A DNA stretch of 64,000 nt from Phytophthora colocasiae (lineage: Eukaryota; Oomycota; Peronosporomycetes; Peronosporales; Peronosporaceae). This document shows positions 52,487 to 62,395 of this stretch, piece by piece (position 1 is the first letter of the stretch; every line of letters begins with the position of its first letter). Under the pieces are notes generated by a model. The model was not told where the DNA came from. It ran no database searches and saw only the letters and a program-made list of their open reading frames with translations. A program made the position numbers and the translations under genes. The DNA lies in the NCBI GenBank assembly GCA_018806915.1, contig JAGKQI010000033.1:558001-622000 (forward strand). The letters are read 5' to 3'.

Positions 52487-53551
52487 TTACAGCGTGGCAA
52501 TCGAGGATTGACTGACGACCATGACAAGTGAGCCTTCGCGAGGAGTGTATCCATGGCCACCGTGCGGGGTCAACAGACCACCTTCGGGGCAATCTTCAGG
52601 CGTCATGGGCTCGTCATAACCACGACGGCCCTTAACGTACATGACGCTCATCATCACCACTACGAGCACTGCTACAACCGCTGCAACAGCAGCAACCACC
52701 CCACCAGCAGAACTAGCAGTGGCAACACCAGCACCTGCGGCAGCAGTGGTCACTGTGAGCTCGCCAGCATTTTTATCAGCAGTTGTCGATTCCGTGGTTG
52801 AATCAACAGCTCCAGATTCAGTCGCTCCTTGGTCTCTCAACACTTTGCAGCTTACGAGATACTGGTTGGCCTCGTTCTTGTAGTTGCGGCACAGGCGGCA
52901 CGACGTCCGAGGTGAACATCCCAGAAGTGTCGGAGATGCAACGTTGCATCGACTTTCCGAGACGTACGAGATTCCGACCAGTCCAGATCGAGAAACGACT
53001 GACGCGCAGGTAGTACTGGTCGATGCTGAAGTTGGAGTCGGGGTCCTGGGGGGAGTTGTACTGCTTTCATCCAACAAGTCCGAGCATTTGAGGAATGGGG
53101 CGCTCTGAGTGGTAGATTCCGTCTGGCAGAATCGACACTGTCCACTATGGAAACAGCCTAATCCGTTCGAAGCACACGTGAGGGTAATAGCTCCGACAGC
53201 TGAAATGCCCACGCCTTGATCGCCTACCGAAACCAGAGATTTACAATCAATACTCGACTCTTCCGGTGGTTCGGTCGTGGCGGGTGGTGATTCGGTCTGA
53301 GGGCTTTCGGGGCAAAGTTCCAGGTGTTCGACCGTGGAGTCCTTCTTCTTACAGAACCGACATGGATCACCGTACGGGAAACAGCCTAAGCCACCTGAAA
53401 CACACGACGGGTCTTCAAATGCGGTGATTCCTACACTCTGATCACCTGATGACACTCTGTCAGCACACGAAGCTGCTGAAACTGTACCGGATCCTGTAGT
53501 AAATGCAGTCAGCACCATGATGAAGGCGCTTGAAAGCAAAACAGCTCGCAT
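52487..53551 (-). CDS. Type I membrane protein with three six-Cys GCF/CRFC modules
   Basis: 354 residues. Signal peptide at about 1-27, then three modules starting near residues 29, 97 and 169. The first two carry GDQxVGI, GLGCF and CRFC; the third is the variant with LVGISYV, LLGCS and CRLC, as in the membrane-proximal module of 51524-52198. Thr/Ser/Pro linkers separate them. A long hydrophobic segment near residues 275-302 (Gly/Ala/Val-rich, then MMSVMYVKGRR) anchors the protein. A cytosolic tail of about 50 residues has possible Ser/Thr/Tyr phosphorylation sites (GYDEPMTPED, GYTPREG). Largest member of the local family. Function unknown. Confidence 0.82.
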   Translation of the reverse strand: MRAVLLSSAFIMVLTAFTTGSGTVSAASCADRVSSGDQSVGITAFEDPSCVSGGLGCFPYGDPCRFCKKKDSTVEHLELCPESPQTESPPATTEPPEESSIDCKSLVSVGDQGVGISAVGAITLTCASNGLGCFHSGQCRFCQTESTTQSAPFLKCSDLLDESSTTPPRTPTPTSASTSTTCASVVSRSGLVGISYVSESRCNVASPTLLGCSPRTSCRLCRNYKNEANQYLVSCKVLRDQGATESGAVDSTTESTTADKNAGELTVTTAAAGAGVATASSAGGVVAAVAAVVAVLVVVMMSVMYVKGRRGYDEPMTPEDCPEGGLLTPHGGHGYTPREGSLVMVVSQSSIATL

Positions 53552-53825
53552 CGTGATTCTCCGGTGGTAAACGACTGGGAATTCCTAGTTCTGTCGAGTA
53601 GGGACAATTGACGAATGAGTCGCACCGCAACTTCACCAAGAGCTGAAGAGGCTAAGGGATGATGGGAAGTGGAACGGATCCCAGTTGAAGCGCGTTCTCC
53701 GCATCAAGTTGGCATCACCATTGGCTGTGCGTCAAGATGGTCACTGTACTTTCAAACGAAACGACCCGAGTGATCCCAACCAACGGCCGCAACGTCTCGC
53801 TTCCTCGCTTTATCCGTCCCCCACA

Positions 53826-54755
53826 TCAGTGTCGCCACTTGATCTCATGACCATGGAGCATTGGCGGCTCTAGAAAGCCTCGAAAGGTTCCGCTTTCCGC
53901 GTCCCATCGGGCTCCGTAGCCTAAAGCGTTGCGGATTTCCATTGTCGCATGGGCGTGAGGGAGACTGTGAATATTTTTCCACGTAGCAGAAACCAAGAGC
54001 TCACGGACTTTAATCTCCGCACGCGCGTTCTTGGCTGCGTCGTTCCCCATCATCTCACCCCACCAGCCACTGGAACTTCTCGCACAATGCTTGCTGAACG
54101 CCCGCGCACCGACCGTCAATGGTTCGTCACGTGTATGTCGCTCCGTGAACGCTGCAAGACACTGGCGAAACGTGAGAGGAGCCAAATCGCGACTTCCTAC
54201 GGTCTGCTGGAAGCCCAACAGCGTCAAGATGCCTCGCGCGCCGCCTAGTTCGTCTATCAGCTCTGTTGTGGCTGTCAAAGCGTCCCCTTCTTCGACTGTT
54301 CGTACAAATTCATGAATTTTATCTACGGAGACGCCAAGAACGCGTTGTCGACTGGAGAACGCGGGTGTCACGCCTTCAATAGCTTCAGTTGATTTCTCTA
54401 ATGATTGGAGAGGGTTGGAACCGATGGAATGCCACGCACAGAGTATCACTGCTAATTGAGTCACGTAGGCTGCATCCGACACTCCTACGAGCACGTGGTT
54501 GGTTGTCGGAGCTTCGTGGCTTTCGTCGTCGTGTAACAACATCTGGGCGCGGAATTGCAGGGGATCTTCAGCGTCAGGGACGGACGAATCACGAGAGAAA
54601 TAGGAGCGCAAGGCCCGTTCAACACTGTCGAAGCTGGTCATTCCTGCGCGTCTTGGATAATGGCGCAGATCATGAAGGAGCTCAGAGGACCACCACTCAT
54701 CATGTAGCCATCGTACAAACAAAGTAGAGAATCGTTTTGCATTGAGAATGTTCAT
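53826..54755 (-). CDS. Conserved-looking uncharacterised protein
   Basis: About 309 residues from the ATG at 54755; an upstream in-frame ATG at 54809 would add 18 residues but overlap the preceding gene, so the shorter form is preferred with low certainty. Soluble, helix-rich, no signal peptide or membrane segment. The C-terminal block is rich in invariant-looking residues (HAHATMEIRNALGYGARW, then FRGFLEPPMLHGHEIKWRH), which suggests a conserved eukaryotic family whose name I cannot give. It lies between two members of the cysteine-module family and is unrelated to them. Confidence 0.68.
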   Translation of the reverse strand: MNILNAKRFSTLFVRWLHDEWWSSELLHDLRHYPRRAGMTSFDSVERALRSYFSRDSSVPDAEDPLQFRAQMLLHDDESHEAPTTNHVLVGVSDAAYVTQLAVILCAWHSIGSNPLQSLEKSTEAIEGVTPAFSSRQRVLGVSVDKIHEFVRTVEEGDALTATTELIDELGGARGILTLLGFQQTVGSRDLAPLTFRQCLAAFTERHTRDEPLTVGARAFSKHCARSSSGWWGEMMGNDAAKNARAEIKVRELLVSATWKNIHSLPHAHATMEIRNALGYGARWDAESGTFRGFLEPPMLHGHEIKWRH

Positions 54756-54777
54756 AAAGTAAGATGCAGAGATATTG

Positions 54778-55146
54778 CTAAGCGACGGTGAGGGCATCCG
54801 GGCAGTCATCACCGCTTGTATTCTTTGATGAAGGTGCAGCCGTCGATCTGGAGGTCGGAGCTGCTGTTGGAGCTACAGTCGGAGTCGTGGTCGTCGTTGT
54901 GGTTGTCGTTGCGCATGGCAAGAAGTGCGAGCTCTGTGGTGTACTGAATGCCATGCAGAACCGACAGGCGATGTTTCCTCCAAAGCACCCCACTCCTCCG
55001 GCCGTTGGACACGTTGGTGCGGCGTCAGCTGAAATGCCGACACCTTTATCGCCGGAAGAGACCTGGTCCGAACACGCCGCTGTTGCAACCTGCACCCCAG
55101 TCCAGACCCACAGCAGCACCAACCCGGTGATTTGGAGCACACGCAT
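54778..55146 (-). CDS. Secreted protein with one six-Cys GCF/CRFC module
   Basis: 122 residues. Signal peptide (MRVLQITGLVLLWVWTGVQVATA), one module with SGDKGVGISA, GVGCF and CRFC, then a Thr run of nine and a Ser/Thr/Pro tail ending DDCPDALTVA. No membrane helix, so it is probably secreted or wall-bound. It is the shortest member of the family seen at 51524 and 52487. An Inr-like TTTCATTTTCCCC lies about 40 bp upstream. The stop is only 22 bp before the next start. Confidence 0.8.
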   Translation of the reverse strand: MRVLQITGLVLLWVWTGVQVATAACSDQVSSGDKGVGISADAAPTCPTAGGVGCFGGNIACRFCMAFSTPQSSHFLPCATTTTTTTTTPTVAPTAAPTSRSTAAPSSKNTSGDDCPDALTVA

Positions 55147-55479
55147 CTTGACGTTGAGCTGTGTGGGTGGCTGGGGAAAATGAAATGTGACCGAGTATTG
55201 GCAATGCAGACGATCCTAAAGATATCGGATACCGGCATCAGACCATGAAGACGACGTTGCTAAAGATATCGGTGTCTTGACGTTCAGGCACCTTCAACTC
55301 CAGTTCTCCATTTTCCTCGTAAAAACATGAAGTGTTCAGAATTGGTGCTCCATTCGTCAATTCGCCCGCTTAGTGTCTTCGTTGTTCAGAGAGCGTCGGA
55401 ATGAGATGACAGTGCGATTGGCTGCTTTCAGTGAAACTGCACGTACGCACTCAACTTCAACTGGTTTACCATTGTACTT

Positions 55480-55677
55480 TCACTCATGGTCCGCCCTCAC
55501 GTACACAAGCACAACGGCCACTGCTGGCAATAGCCGATTGTCGTTGGCGTTATTAATATGCCACTCGTCCTGGCTTCCAGTACCTGGATCTTCTTCTTGC
55601 CTCCTGCGTGGCAACGTAACGCCTGTCAACGTCGAAGGGGCCAGTAGAGCACGCACCAGCGCTGTTGCATGCACGAG
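55480..55677 (-). CDS. Short hypothetical protein, interrupted by in-frame TGA
   Basis: 65 residues from an ATG at 55677 to a TGA at 55480, with a hydrophobic LLPAVAVVLVYV near the end. The same frame stays open past the TGA for 40 more codons to 55357 with plausible composition (KPVEVECVRAVSLKAANRT). Either a gene broken by a stop or two unrelated open stretches. It is divergent from the kinase at 55804. Weakly supported. Confidence 0.3.
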   Translation of the reverse strand, partial: LVHATALVRALLAPSTLTGVTLPRRRQEEDPGTGSQDEWHINNANDNRLLPAVAVVLVYVRADHE

Positions 55678-55803
55678 CATTTCTGAGACGACCACTGGAA
55701 CGGCGTTGGTCCTTCGATAGCTGGCCGACCCGGAAGAGACGCTACCAGATCTCGATCGACCCCTCCGTTCGCACCTCTCGCTGCTTTCCAAGTCTTCAGA
55801 ATC

Positions 55804-56887
55804 ATGAACAATCTCGAGAATTCCTTCATTGCCGAGGCTGGGGCCTACGTCAAGGGCAAATACGCTATCACTTCTACTGGAGTCGTCCGAAAAGGAACAG
55901 GTCGCGCCTTCAGCGTCGTACCGGAAGAACTAGAATGGGGCGGACAAGTGATCGGACGAGGAGCCAGCGGCTGCGTGTTGCGATCTCGTCATAGACCTAC
56001 TAACACTCCGTTGGCCCTCAAGATGATCAACATGTACGACAAGACCAAACGCGAACAGACTATTCGAGAGATCAACGCACTTTTCGACGCCAAATGTCCA
56101 TGTCTCGTGACGTTCTTCGGCGCTTTCCTGCGTGATGGAGCAGTGGTGCTCGCGCTTGAATACATGGACGGCGGGTCATTAGAGAACGTTATTCATCAAC
56201 TTGGTACCATTCCGGAGCACGTGTTGGCCAATGTCGCTTTCCAGATTCTCCATGCGCTGTCATATCTCAAGACCAACAAGCGCGTTCACCGTGACATTAA
56301 ACCGCCGAATATTCTGCTCAACAGTCAAGGTCAAGTCAAACTCTCGGACTTCGGTATCGCTTCTGAGCTTGGAAACTCCATCGGTTCGTTGTGTTCTTCA
56401 GTTTATTCGCCATTGTGTTGTGCTGACGGTTTGTTCGTTGCTTGCAGCCATGTGCGGCACCTTCGTAGGCACTTTTCGGTACATGTCGCCGGAGCGGATT
56501 CAACACACGCAATACAGCTACAGCTCAGATATCTGGAGTCTCGGTCTGGTCCTAATGGAAGCTGCCACGGGAGTTTACCCGTACCAGAAACACAAAACAT
56601 GCATCGATATGCTGCAGAGTGTGTTGGAAGCACCGCCACCAGCTCTCTCGCCACAGTACTTTTCACAAGACTTCTGCGATTTCCTGCACCAGTGTCTGCA
56701 AAAGAATCCTCTTGATCGCGCTTCGGCAGACACTCTGTTGGAGTCACCTTGGTTACAACGCTGTGCAGCCGTCAGTAAGTTCCTCGTCGAGTTTGTTCAG
56801 TGTCTTGATCGTTTTAACATACTTCTTCTCGCAGACTTGGAACATTCTATCGCTAATGTGCGGCACTGGATCGACTCGCTACAATAA
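55804..56887 (+). CDS. MAP kinase kinase-like (STE7) protein kinase
   Basis: Three exons: 55804-56383, 56448-56774, 56835-56887; 319 residues. Kinase motifs: GRGASGCVLR (P-loop), PLALKMI (ATP Lys), REINALFDAKCPCLVTFFGAF (MKK-like helix C region), HRDIKPPNILL, LSDFGIASEL, GTFRYMSPERI and SDIWSLGLVLMEAATG. The activation segment between DFG and SPER (ELGNSIAMCGTFVGT) is of MKK length and holds Ser/Thr. No docking motif is obvious in the short N-terminus. MKKs phosphorylate MAP kinases on Thr and Tyr. A decayed inverted copy lies at 58180-58850. Confidence 0.88.
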
Positions 56888-56904
56888 CTGCAGGAAGTTG
56901 TTTT

Positions 56905-56995
56905 ACATGTTGGTAATAGCTTAATATCTTCTCGACGGGTTCTGTTCACGAGCACGAATCACACACTCACTCTCTGGGATTCGACGTCATCTGCT
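56905..56995 (+). repeat. Kinase 3' flank shared with 63330-63470
   Basis: GGTAATAGCTTAATATCTTCTCGACGG and later ACACTCACTCTCTGGGATTCGACGTCATCTGC are close to 63334 onward, up to the last codons of the VPS9 gene. Here the VPS9 stop is lost (CAGAGAG instead of CAGTGAG on the minus strand). Confidence 0.75.
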
Positions 56996-57552
56996 GAAGA
57001 ATTGTCCACACCACTCCAAAGTGCTAGTCGATACCACAGACGAAAGCACAGAGTACCCCAAGTACGAGCGCTGTGTAGGACCATCACACAACACCCCAGC
57101 GTACTGAAGGACTTTAATGTTGCGGTAGCTCGAGAAAATCTCGTCAAAGATCTTGACCTTTAGCGCCGGTAGATTCTGGAAACGAATGTCCGACTCCGGG
57201 GTCAGCATCAGCAGGGGCGTGTCGTTCATGATCGATCGTGTGCTGACAGAACGAGGCACGTGGAGCTGGTGGAACTGCGAGGCGCTGTCCATCGTCGTTG
57301 ACGAGCGTCACCAGGTAAAACACTTGATTGTCACGCACTACCAGCTCGCAAATGAAGTCCAGCTCATGATCTTGGGAAAGCCGCCTTTGCCAAATGGCAG
57401 TAGTACGCTCCTAATACGCTCCTGCTCGTCCTGGGACTGCTCAGCGTTTTTAATTACTTGTACATGTACATGTACTGCCTTCGGTGTTCGCAACGGCGCA
57501 GGAATCTTATACGACTGACCAACATCATCTAATTTAGATGTTCCCGCGGCCA
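56987..57552 (-). pseudogene. Decayed unknown coding sequence
   Basis: Three overlapping minus-strand segments in different frames look coding: one from an ATG at 57552 (MAAGTSKLDDVGQSYKIPAP), one near 57338-57250 (FICELVVRDNQVFYLVTLV), and one at 57292-56987 (LPALKVKIFDEIFSSYRNIK). No splice sites link them well. The last nine codons resemble the end of the VPS9 gene at 63430. No family recognised. Confidence 0.45.
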
Positions 57553-58061
57553 TTGCTAGTGTTGTCGGCTGAAATTTCAGCAAGATATGGCCAAGAAGGT
57601 GTCGTCGACTGCGAAGTCGGAGTGACTGCATCTTCGTACGTTTGTTGAGTTGATCATCGGAGATCTATCACTACAGGGATGGTAACCATGAAACCTAGCT
57701 GTACAGCTAGCGAATGGCTTTTGCGTCATCATGATCGGCATGTTTCCTGCGTACATGTATTGTGAACGGTTGTGTGATGTGCATTTGCTGACGCCCCCAT
57801 TTGGTCCATCAAGTTGAAGGTATTGAGATCGCAGCATTATACAACAAAGTCACTTCGATGGAAACAGGCGATCCAAAGGCGATCAGGCAACTGATTCAAG
57901 AATACCGGGACTCTATTAATCTGCCAGCTAATAGTTTGCTATGGGAAATAGCTCTTGGAAATTAGGGATTACAAGCCCACAGAGATTTCAGACACATTCC
58001 GAAGTTGTCGCGCAACCTGTTCTCGGTTGGTCGGTTCACCGGGTAAATAGTGTGTTTTGTG
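57553..58061. other. Gene-poor stretch with an orphan coding fragment
   Basis: Mostly featureless. At 57798-57965 on the plus strand an open stretch with good protein character (EIAALYNKVTSMETGDPKAI and onward, ending ANSLLWEIALGN and TAG) has no start. It may be the last exon of a lost gene. Confidence 0.4.
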
Positions 58062-58170
58062 AATTGTGGTGATTCATACTAGTACATTTGAACAGGACGG
58101 AGTTGCTCCGTCGAGAAGATATTATTTAAGCTATTACCGTATGTAAAATATATCGAGTTTATCGCAATGT
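58062..58170 (-). repeat. Inverted copy of 63301-63410
   Basis: Reverse complement of the segment after the CRN gene at 63301-63410, nearly identical from ATAAACTCGATATATTTTAC to ACTAGTATGAATCACCAC. It is the 3' flank of the kinase pseudogene, as 56905-56995 is the 3' flank of the intact kinase. Confidence 0.85.
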
Positions 58171-58179
58171 GTCTTGGTT

Positions 58180-58850
58180 TGCTGTAGTGAGGCGATCCAA
58201 TAGTGCCGCACATTGGTGATGTGCAAGAAGAAGCTGATTAGAACGATCAAGACACTGAACAAACTCAACGAGGGCGACTCCGCGGCGTTGTAATCAAGGA
58301 GACTCCAGCAGAGAGGATTCTTTTGTTGCAGACAATGGTGGAGGAAAATCGCAGAGCGAGAGAGCTGGCCCTGCACTGCAGAATCTGCTGCCTATCGATG
58401 CACATTTTGTGCTTCTGGTGCGGGTAAACATTGTCTACTAGACAGACACCCGTGGTAGCTTCCATAAGGACGAGACCGACTCCAGATATCTGAGTTGTAG
58501 GTACTACCTGAACGAGAATGCCACACATGGCTGATAAAAACGATAAAACTGTCAGAGCACAACGCAAATGGCGAATAAACTGAAGAGCACGACGAACCGA
58601 TGGAGTTTCCAACATCAGAAGCGATACCGAAGTCCGGGAGCTTAATTTCGATGGACCCGCTAGTTGGTCTTGAGATACGACTGGAGGATCTGGAAAGCGT
58701 CATTGGCCAGAACATGGTTCCGAGTTGATGAATTTTGTTCTCTAATGACCACCGTATCCACCACTACCCCACCACGCAGGAAAGCGCCGAAAGACGTCAC
58801 GAGATATGGACATTTGGCGCAGGACGAACCAGGACGCAACGCCAATCAGC
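58180..58850 (-). pseudogene. Decayed, intron-retaining copy of the MAPKK-like kinase
   Basis: Minus-strand sequence aligns with the kinase at 55804-56887 from about residue 97 to the end. Recognisable pieces are CPYLVTSFGAFLRGG, HVLANDAFQIL, LPDFGIASDVGNSIG and the QNPL-like tail. The HRDIKPPN block is deleted, frames change several times, and the intron after GNSIG is kept (SVYSPFALCSDSF parallels the intron of the parent). It is therefore a DNA-level duplicate, not a retrocopy. Confidence 0.85.
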
Positions 58851-59205
58851 CGATGTGTGCGGGGATACCATTGGGAAAACGAGGTGGCCAAGAGTCGAAC
58901 CTGCGTGAGCAAGTGCAGTCATAACCCAATCATCTCTCGCTGACGATGTATAGAATTAACATACCTTGGTGACGTTAAAACCATGTTAGGGATGCCTAAT
59001 ACGTGAATAAATGAAGACCTAGAGAGTGCCTCCTCGTCATTATGCCGGTATGTCAAGCCACCTCAATGCGCTGTCGGGCACGGCATCATCGTCTCAATGA
59101 ATGACCAGAACATCAGGATTAGACCGTTCGGCGACAGTTCATCTTCTCTCCTAGCTGCAAGTTCAGCTTAAATAAGAAGTCATCGAAGACAGAATCTCTT
59201 TCAAA

Positions 59206-61592
59206 TCATCCCTCGGCAATTGCTCTTGCTCTCGCCAACTGCGCTTGGAAGTACAAACAGCGTCTGGATGGGCGTAGGCGAGACTCGCTCGGAAATTGGA
59301 GTGTCTTGCCATCCAACTCACCAAACGTTGTGAGCACATCAAAATTCGGCGCATTTGGAGCAGACAGCGGCCTCTCATTGTTCCTCCAACCTGTTGGTAA
59401 ATAGTCACCTCCAAGTGCCTTCCACTGCTCTTCAGTCAACCAGTCCACGAGTAGCTCCGCCTTGATCGATGGATTGAAAACCTTCAATGAGAACTGATGG
59501 CACTTGTCGCCAAGAAACGCGATGTCAAGGTTATCCATGGCGCTTTTGATCGGCTTGAACAGTAGCAATCCATTCCTGACATCTTCAATATTGCCGATTC
59601 CCACTAGAGAAGCACGTTCACGGTGGAAAATGTGTGATCCGGTCACAACAGAGCTCGGTAGAGCAATATCCATCACCATACACAACAACATGGATTCGCC
59701 ATTCTCGTTTTCTTGTCTGCAGTCACACTTGTAAGCTTCCACCAACTTTTCCTTCATAGTTTGGCTGTACTGCAAACGTTTGAGAACGTGAACTCCAACA
59801 ACCGCGACGTAGCTATCGCGTATATAGAAGGTCCATCCGATTCAATTTCTCCGTCTTTGATTGGAACCGCCACCAGCACGTGAATAATTCCATCGGGGAT
59901 TGTGTTGGGGATCTTCTCGTAGACATTGTCAGTTACAGCTTCCAACTCCTCCTCCATGTAGCAACTCATATCTTCAGTAGAGACCCCACACCTTGAACAA
60001 ACCAAACCACGAAACGGGCAAGAAATTGGTTTGCTTGAAAAATAAATAGATTTCCGAACCAAAATTACTGGCGACGCTGGTTTGTCGTAAGATATCCCCA
60101 GTTTTCAAACCACATCATTGGTTCACAGTTTCGCATGGTTACTGGTTTGAAAATCCTTGGCTGGCATTGGCTGCAAAGGAAGATCGCTACCTTTCCTGAA
60201 TAGCCGCACTATGCTGTATCCGTAGCTGCAAGAAGTCATTGGGGAATTTTCCACTTCATTAGTACTGCCCCTCCGGTCTCAGATTGTAGGATTTCGTGTT
60301 AGTGTCCATGTTTTTCTGTTGAATGGTACCTTCGTTAACTTTGACTGATTTCACAATTTGGGAGCTGATTTTTTTTTTTCTGTTCTCCAAGCCGAATCTC
60401 CAAAGTTTGTTGACCAGATTGTGCCTCATTGGCGACGGCTCGTTTTGATGCCAGCTTCGCCTTGAGGCGCTTCTCAATCCAATTCGATTGAAGGTCTACC
60501 GCAGATTCAAAGTCGCATTGAATCTTTCTTAGTGCTGAAAGCATTCTTTCCTCACATGCTGACGAATGTGTTGTGTAATTTTAATTGATTGCTGTTTCCA
60601 CTGTTGATAAAGCACCGTTGACTTTGTTTTCCAGTTTATAAGCGACCGACCAAGGCTGCAGGGTATTAACATCGGATTGTCCCTGAACACCTTTTTCGAG
60701 ATCCTTCAAGCGCCTATCGATCTCTGTGGCGAGCACAGCACTCTGTTGTTTACAGACGCCTCATAGTACTTGTGAATATCGTCGAGTTACTCACTAATAT
60801 GGCGGCTGAGACGATTTTCCGTGTCGGTAGCAGCATGAACGACGTGGGTATATTTGACGATCTCAATTATTGTCCTCGATATGTACTTGGGAATCCTATA
60901 TAGCCTTGCTCACTTCAGCTGCAACGTTCGGGCTGCTGATCACGACGTCTTCGTGAAGTAATATCTGTTGCGATCGCTGAAAAAGACTTGATAACATACC
61001 ACGGCCTTCGCGGTAGCTCCTGCTAACAGCGTCCGTCCTCTCTGACAAAGTCTCTCCTTCCACGTCCCCGTGCACTACAATGGCTGTCGACGGCAGAATA
61101 AAATCTATCTGAAACCAGACGAAAAGTAATGGGTTCTAGACAAGCGAAGCAGTCCCGCATTGATGAACAACTCCCTGTAATATCCGCAGTCCTCATGAGA
61201 TCCCCCTTCCTGGTTCAAACCACCCGATGGTTTGTTGAAAACGCGCTCTTGGTTTGGAGTTTCAAAACGAAACGATTTCAAACCACGAAACGCTTTCAAA
61301 CCAGGTTTGCGCGTAATTTTGGTTTGGTTCGAAAAGGACCAGGTTTGGTTTGGTTTGGTTTGTTCAGGGTGTGAGAGACCCCTCTCTTTATCATCTGTCG
61401 CAGTTTCTTCCCCTTCAGCCATGCCGTGCTGTTCTTCCGTGCCAGGAAAAGCCTCATCATGCGATTAGGACAAGTAATATCTGTAATCTCTGTTTTGATT
61501 GCATCTTTCAACATTGCCACCGTCGTCGATGTGTTGATTTCCACCCCAAATGTACTACGGGCCACCCCAGCGATCGCACAATAAATCCACAT
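59206..61592 (-). pseudogene. Crinkler (CRN) effector gene, split by a transposon and frameshifted
   Basis: The start ATG at 61592 encodes a CRN-type N-terminus: YCAIAGVARSTFGVEI, MLKDAIK and the LFLARK motif (equivalent of LxLFLAK). After about 70 codons the frame runs into a 1387-bp insertion (59987-61373). Coding similarity to the second CRN resumes left of it (MSCYMEEELEAVTDNVYEK) to 59206. A 13-bp deletion relative to that paralog, near 59762, causes a frameshift. Both lesions together make it non-functional. CRN proteins are host-translocated effectors of oomycetes with modular C-terminal domains; I do not recognise the C-terminal type here. Confidence 0.85.
59987..61373. mobile_element. 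hAT-like non-autonomous element inside the CRN gene
   Basis: 1387 bp bounded by inverted repeats CACACCTTGAACAAACCAAA (left) and CACACCCTGAACAAACCAAA (right, reverse strand). An 8-bp target duplication AGAGACCC flanks it at 59979-59986 and 61374-61381. Many AAACCA/TGGTTT subterminal repeats lie within 250 bp of each end. An 8-bp duplication with subterminal repeats points to hAT. No transposase is seen. The interior holds decayed minus-strand coding stretches, for example FESAVDLQSNWIEKRLKAKL near 60510 and SYREGRGMLSSLFQRSQQI near 61010, with coiled-coil character and several frame changes, possibly a captured gene. Confidence 0.85.
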
Positions 61593-62395
61593 TACTGCTG
61601 GGAGATGAAGGGGAAGAATTTCAGATGGAAGAATTTCAGTTATACTTATGCGGCCACCTTTGGCGTGGCCCACATCCAGGGGTAGAAATAGTAGCTACTA
61701 TTGTATCATGTTACTACAGTAAATAGTAGTTCAGGCCGTTCTGATTCTACTAGATCGCAAGCAATAGTAATTCACTCTGGTACTGTCTATCTACTATCGA
61801 ATTACTATCAACCTACATCATTTAGACACACTTGGCTTTCCAGGCTCACGTCGCACGAGAACCAGATCTACAACGAAGACGTGAAGCTCTCATAGGCTAG
61901 TTATATGTAGCTTTAAAGCAACGTTCCTTGTTCGACGTGTTGCTTGCTGTCGTAAACGAGATGGATATCACTTGCTTCGCCCAAGCAACCCACAAGCTCC
62001 CACCCGAACCGACCAAACCGACTTTGATGTGCGCCTTCATCGAATGTATTAATCCGGATCCAGATGCCATGGATCTATTCGCTCAGCTTGTGTGGTACCA
62101 GCTCGTCGAGCGACCTGTTTGGCCTTGGTAATATTGCTCCGGCCGTCACAAAGGCAGGTCGCCGTGTCGGTATTCAAGCACATCGGTAACGGAGATGCAA
62201 GATGCTTCAAAGTTTCATGAAGTGCAGGTGCCAGATAAACCATTTCGAGAAGTGCAATTGAAGGATCGCCAAGATGTCAGTTCCAGAGTACTATATAAAA
62301 TACTATAGTAATGGAAAAGGTCTTAAATCGAGTTACTAGTGCTATAGTAGTTTATGTCAGTCGATCAGCGTTATCAGGTATCAGCAAGAAAAAAG
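61593..62395. other. Gene-poor spacer between the two CRN pseudogenes
   Basis: About 800 bp. A 16-bp perfect palindrome AATAGTAGCTACTATT lies at 61687-61702, within a TAGTA/TACTA-rich stretch to 61810, and similar ACTATAGTA motifs recur at 62290-62350. A 67-codon open frame at 61928-62131 has no recognisable features. Confidence 0.5.

Noticed and set aside
55478..55482. Selenocysteine reading of the in-frame TGA
   Set aside because: No stem-loop of the required type was recognised and the protein is not a known selenoprotein.
59754..60062. Plain 102-codon gene beginning inside the hAT-like element
   Set aside because: Its first residues come from the element and the rest is the truncated CRN; it is a fusion frame created by the insertion.
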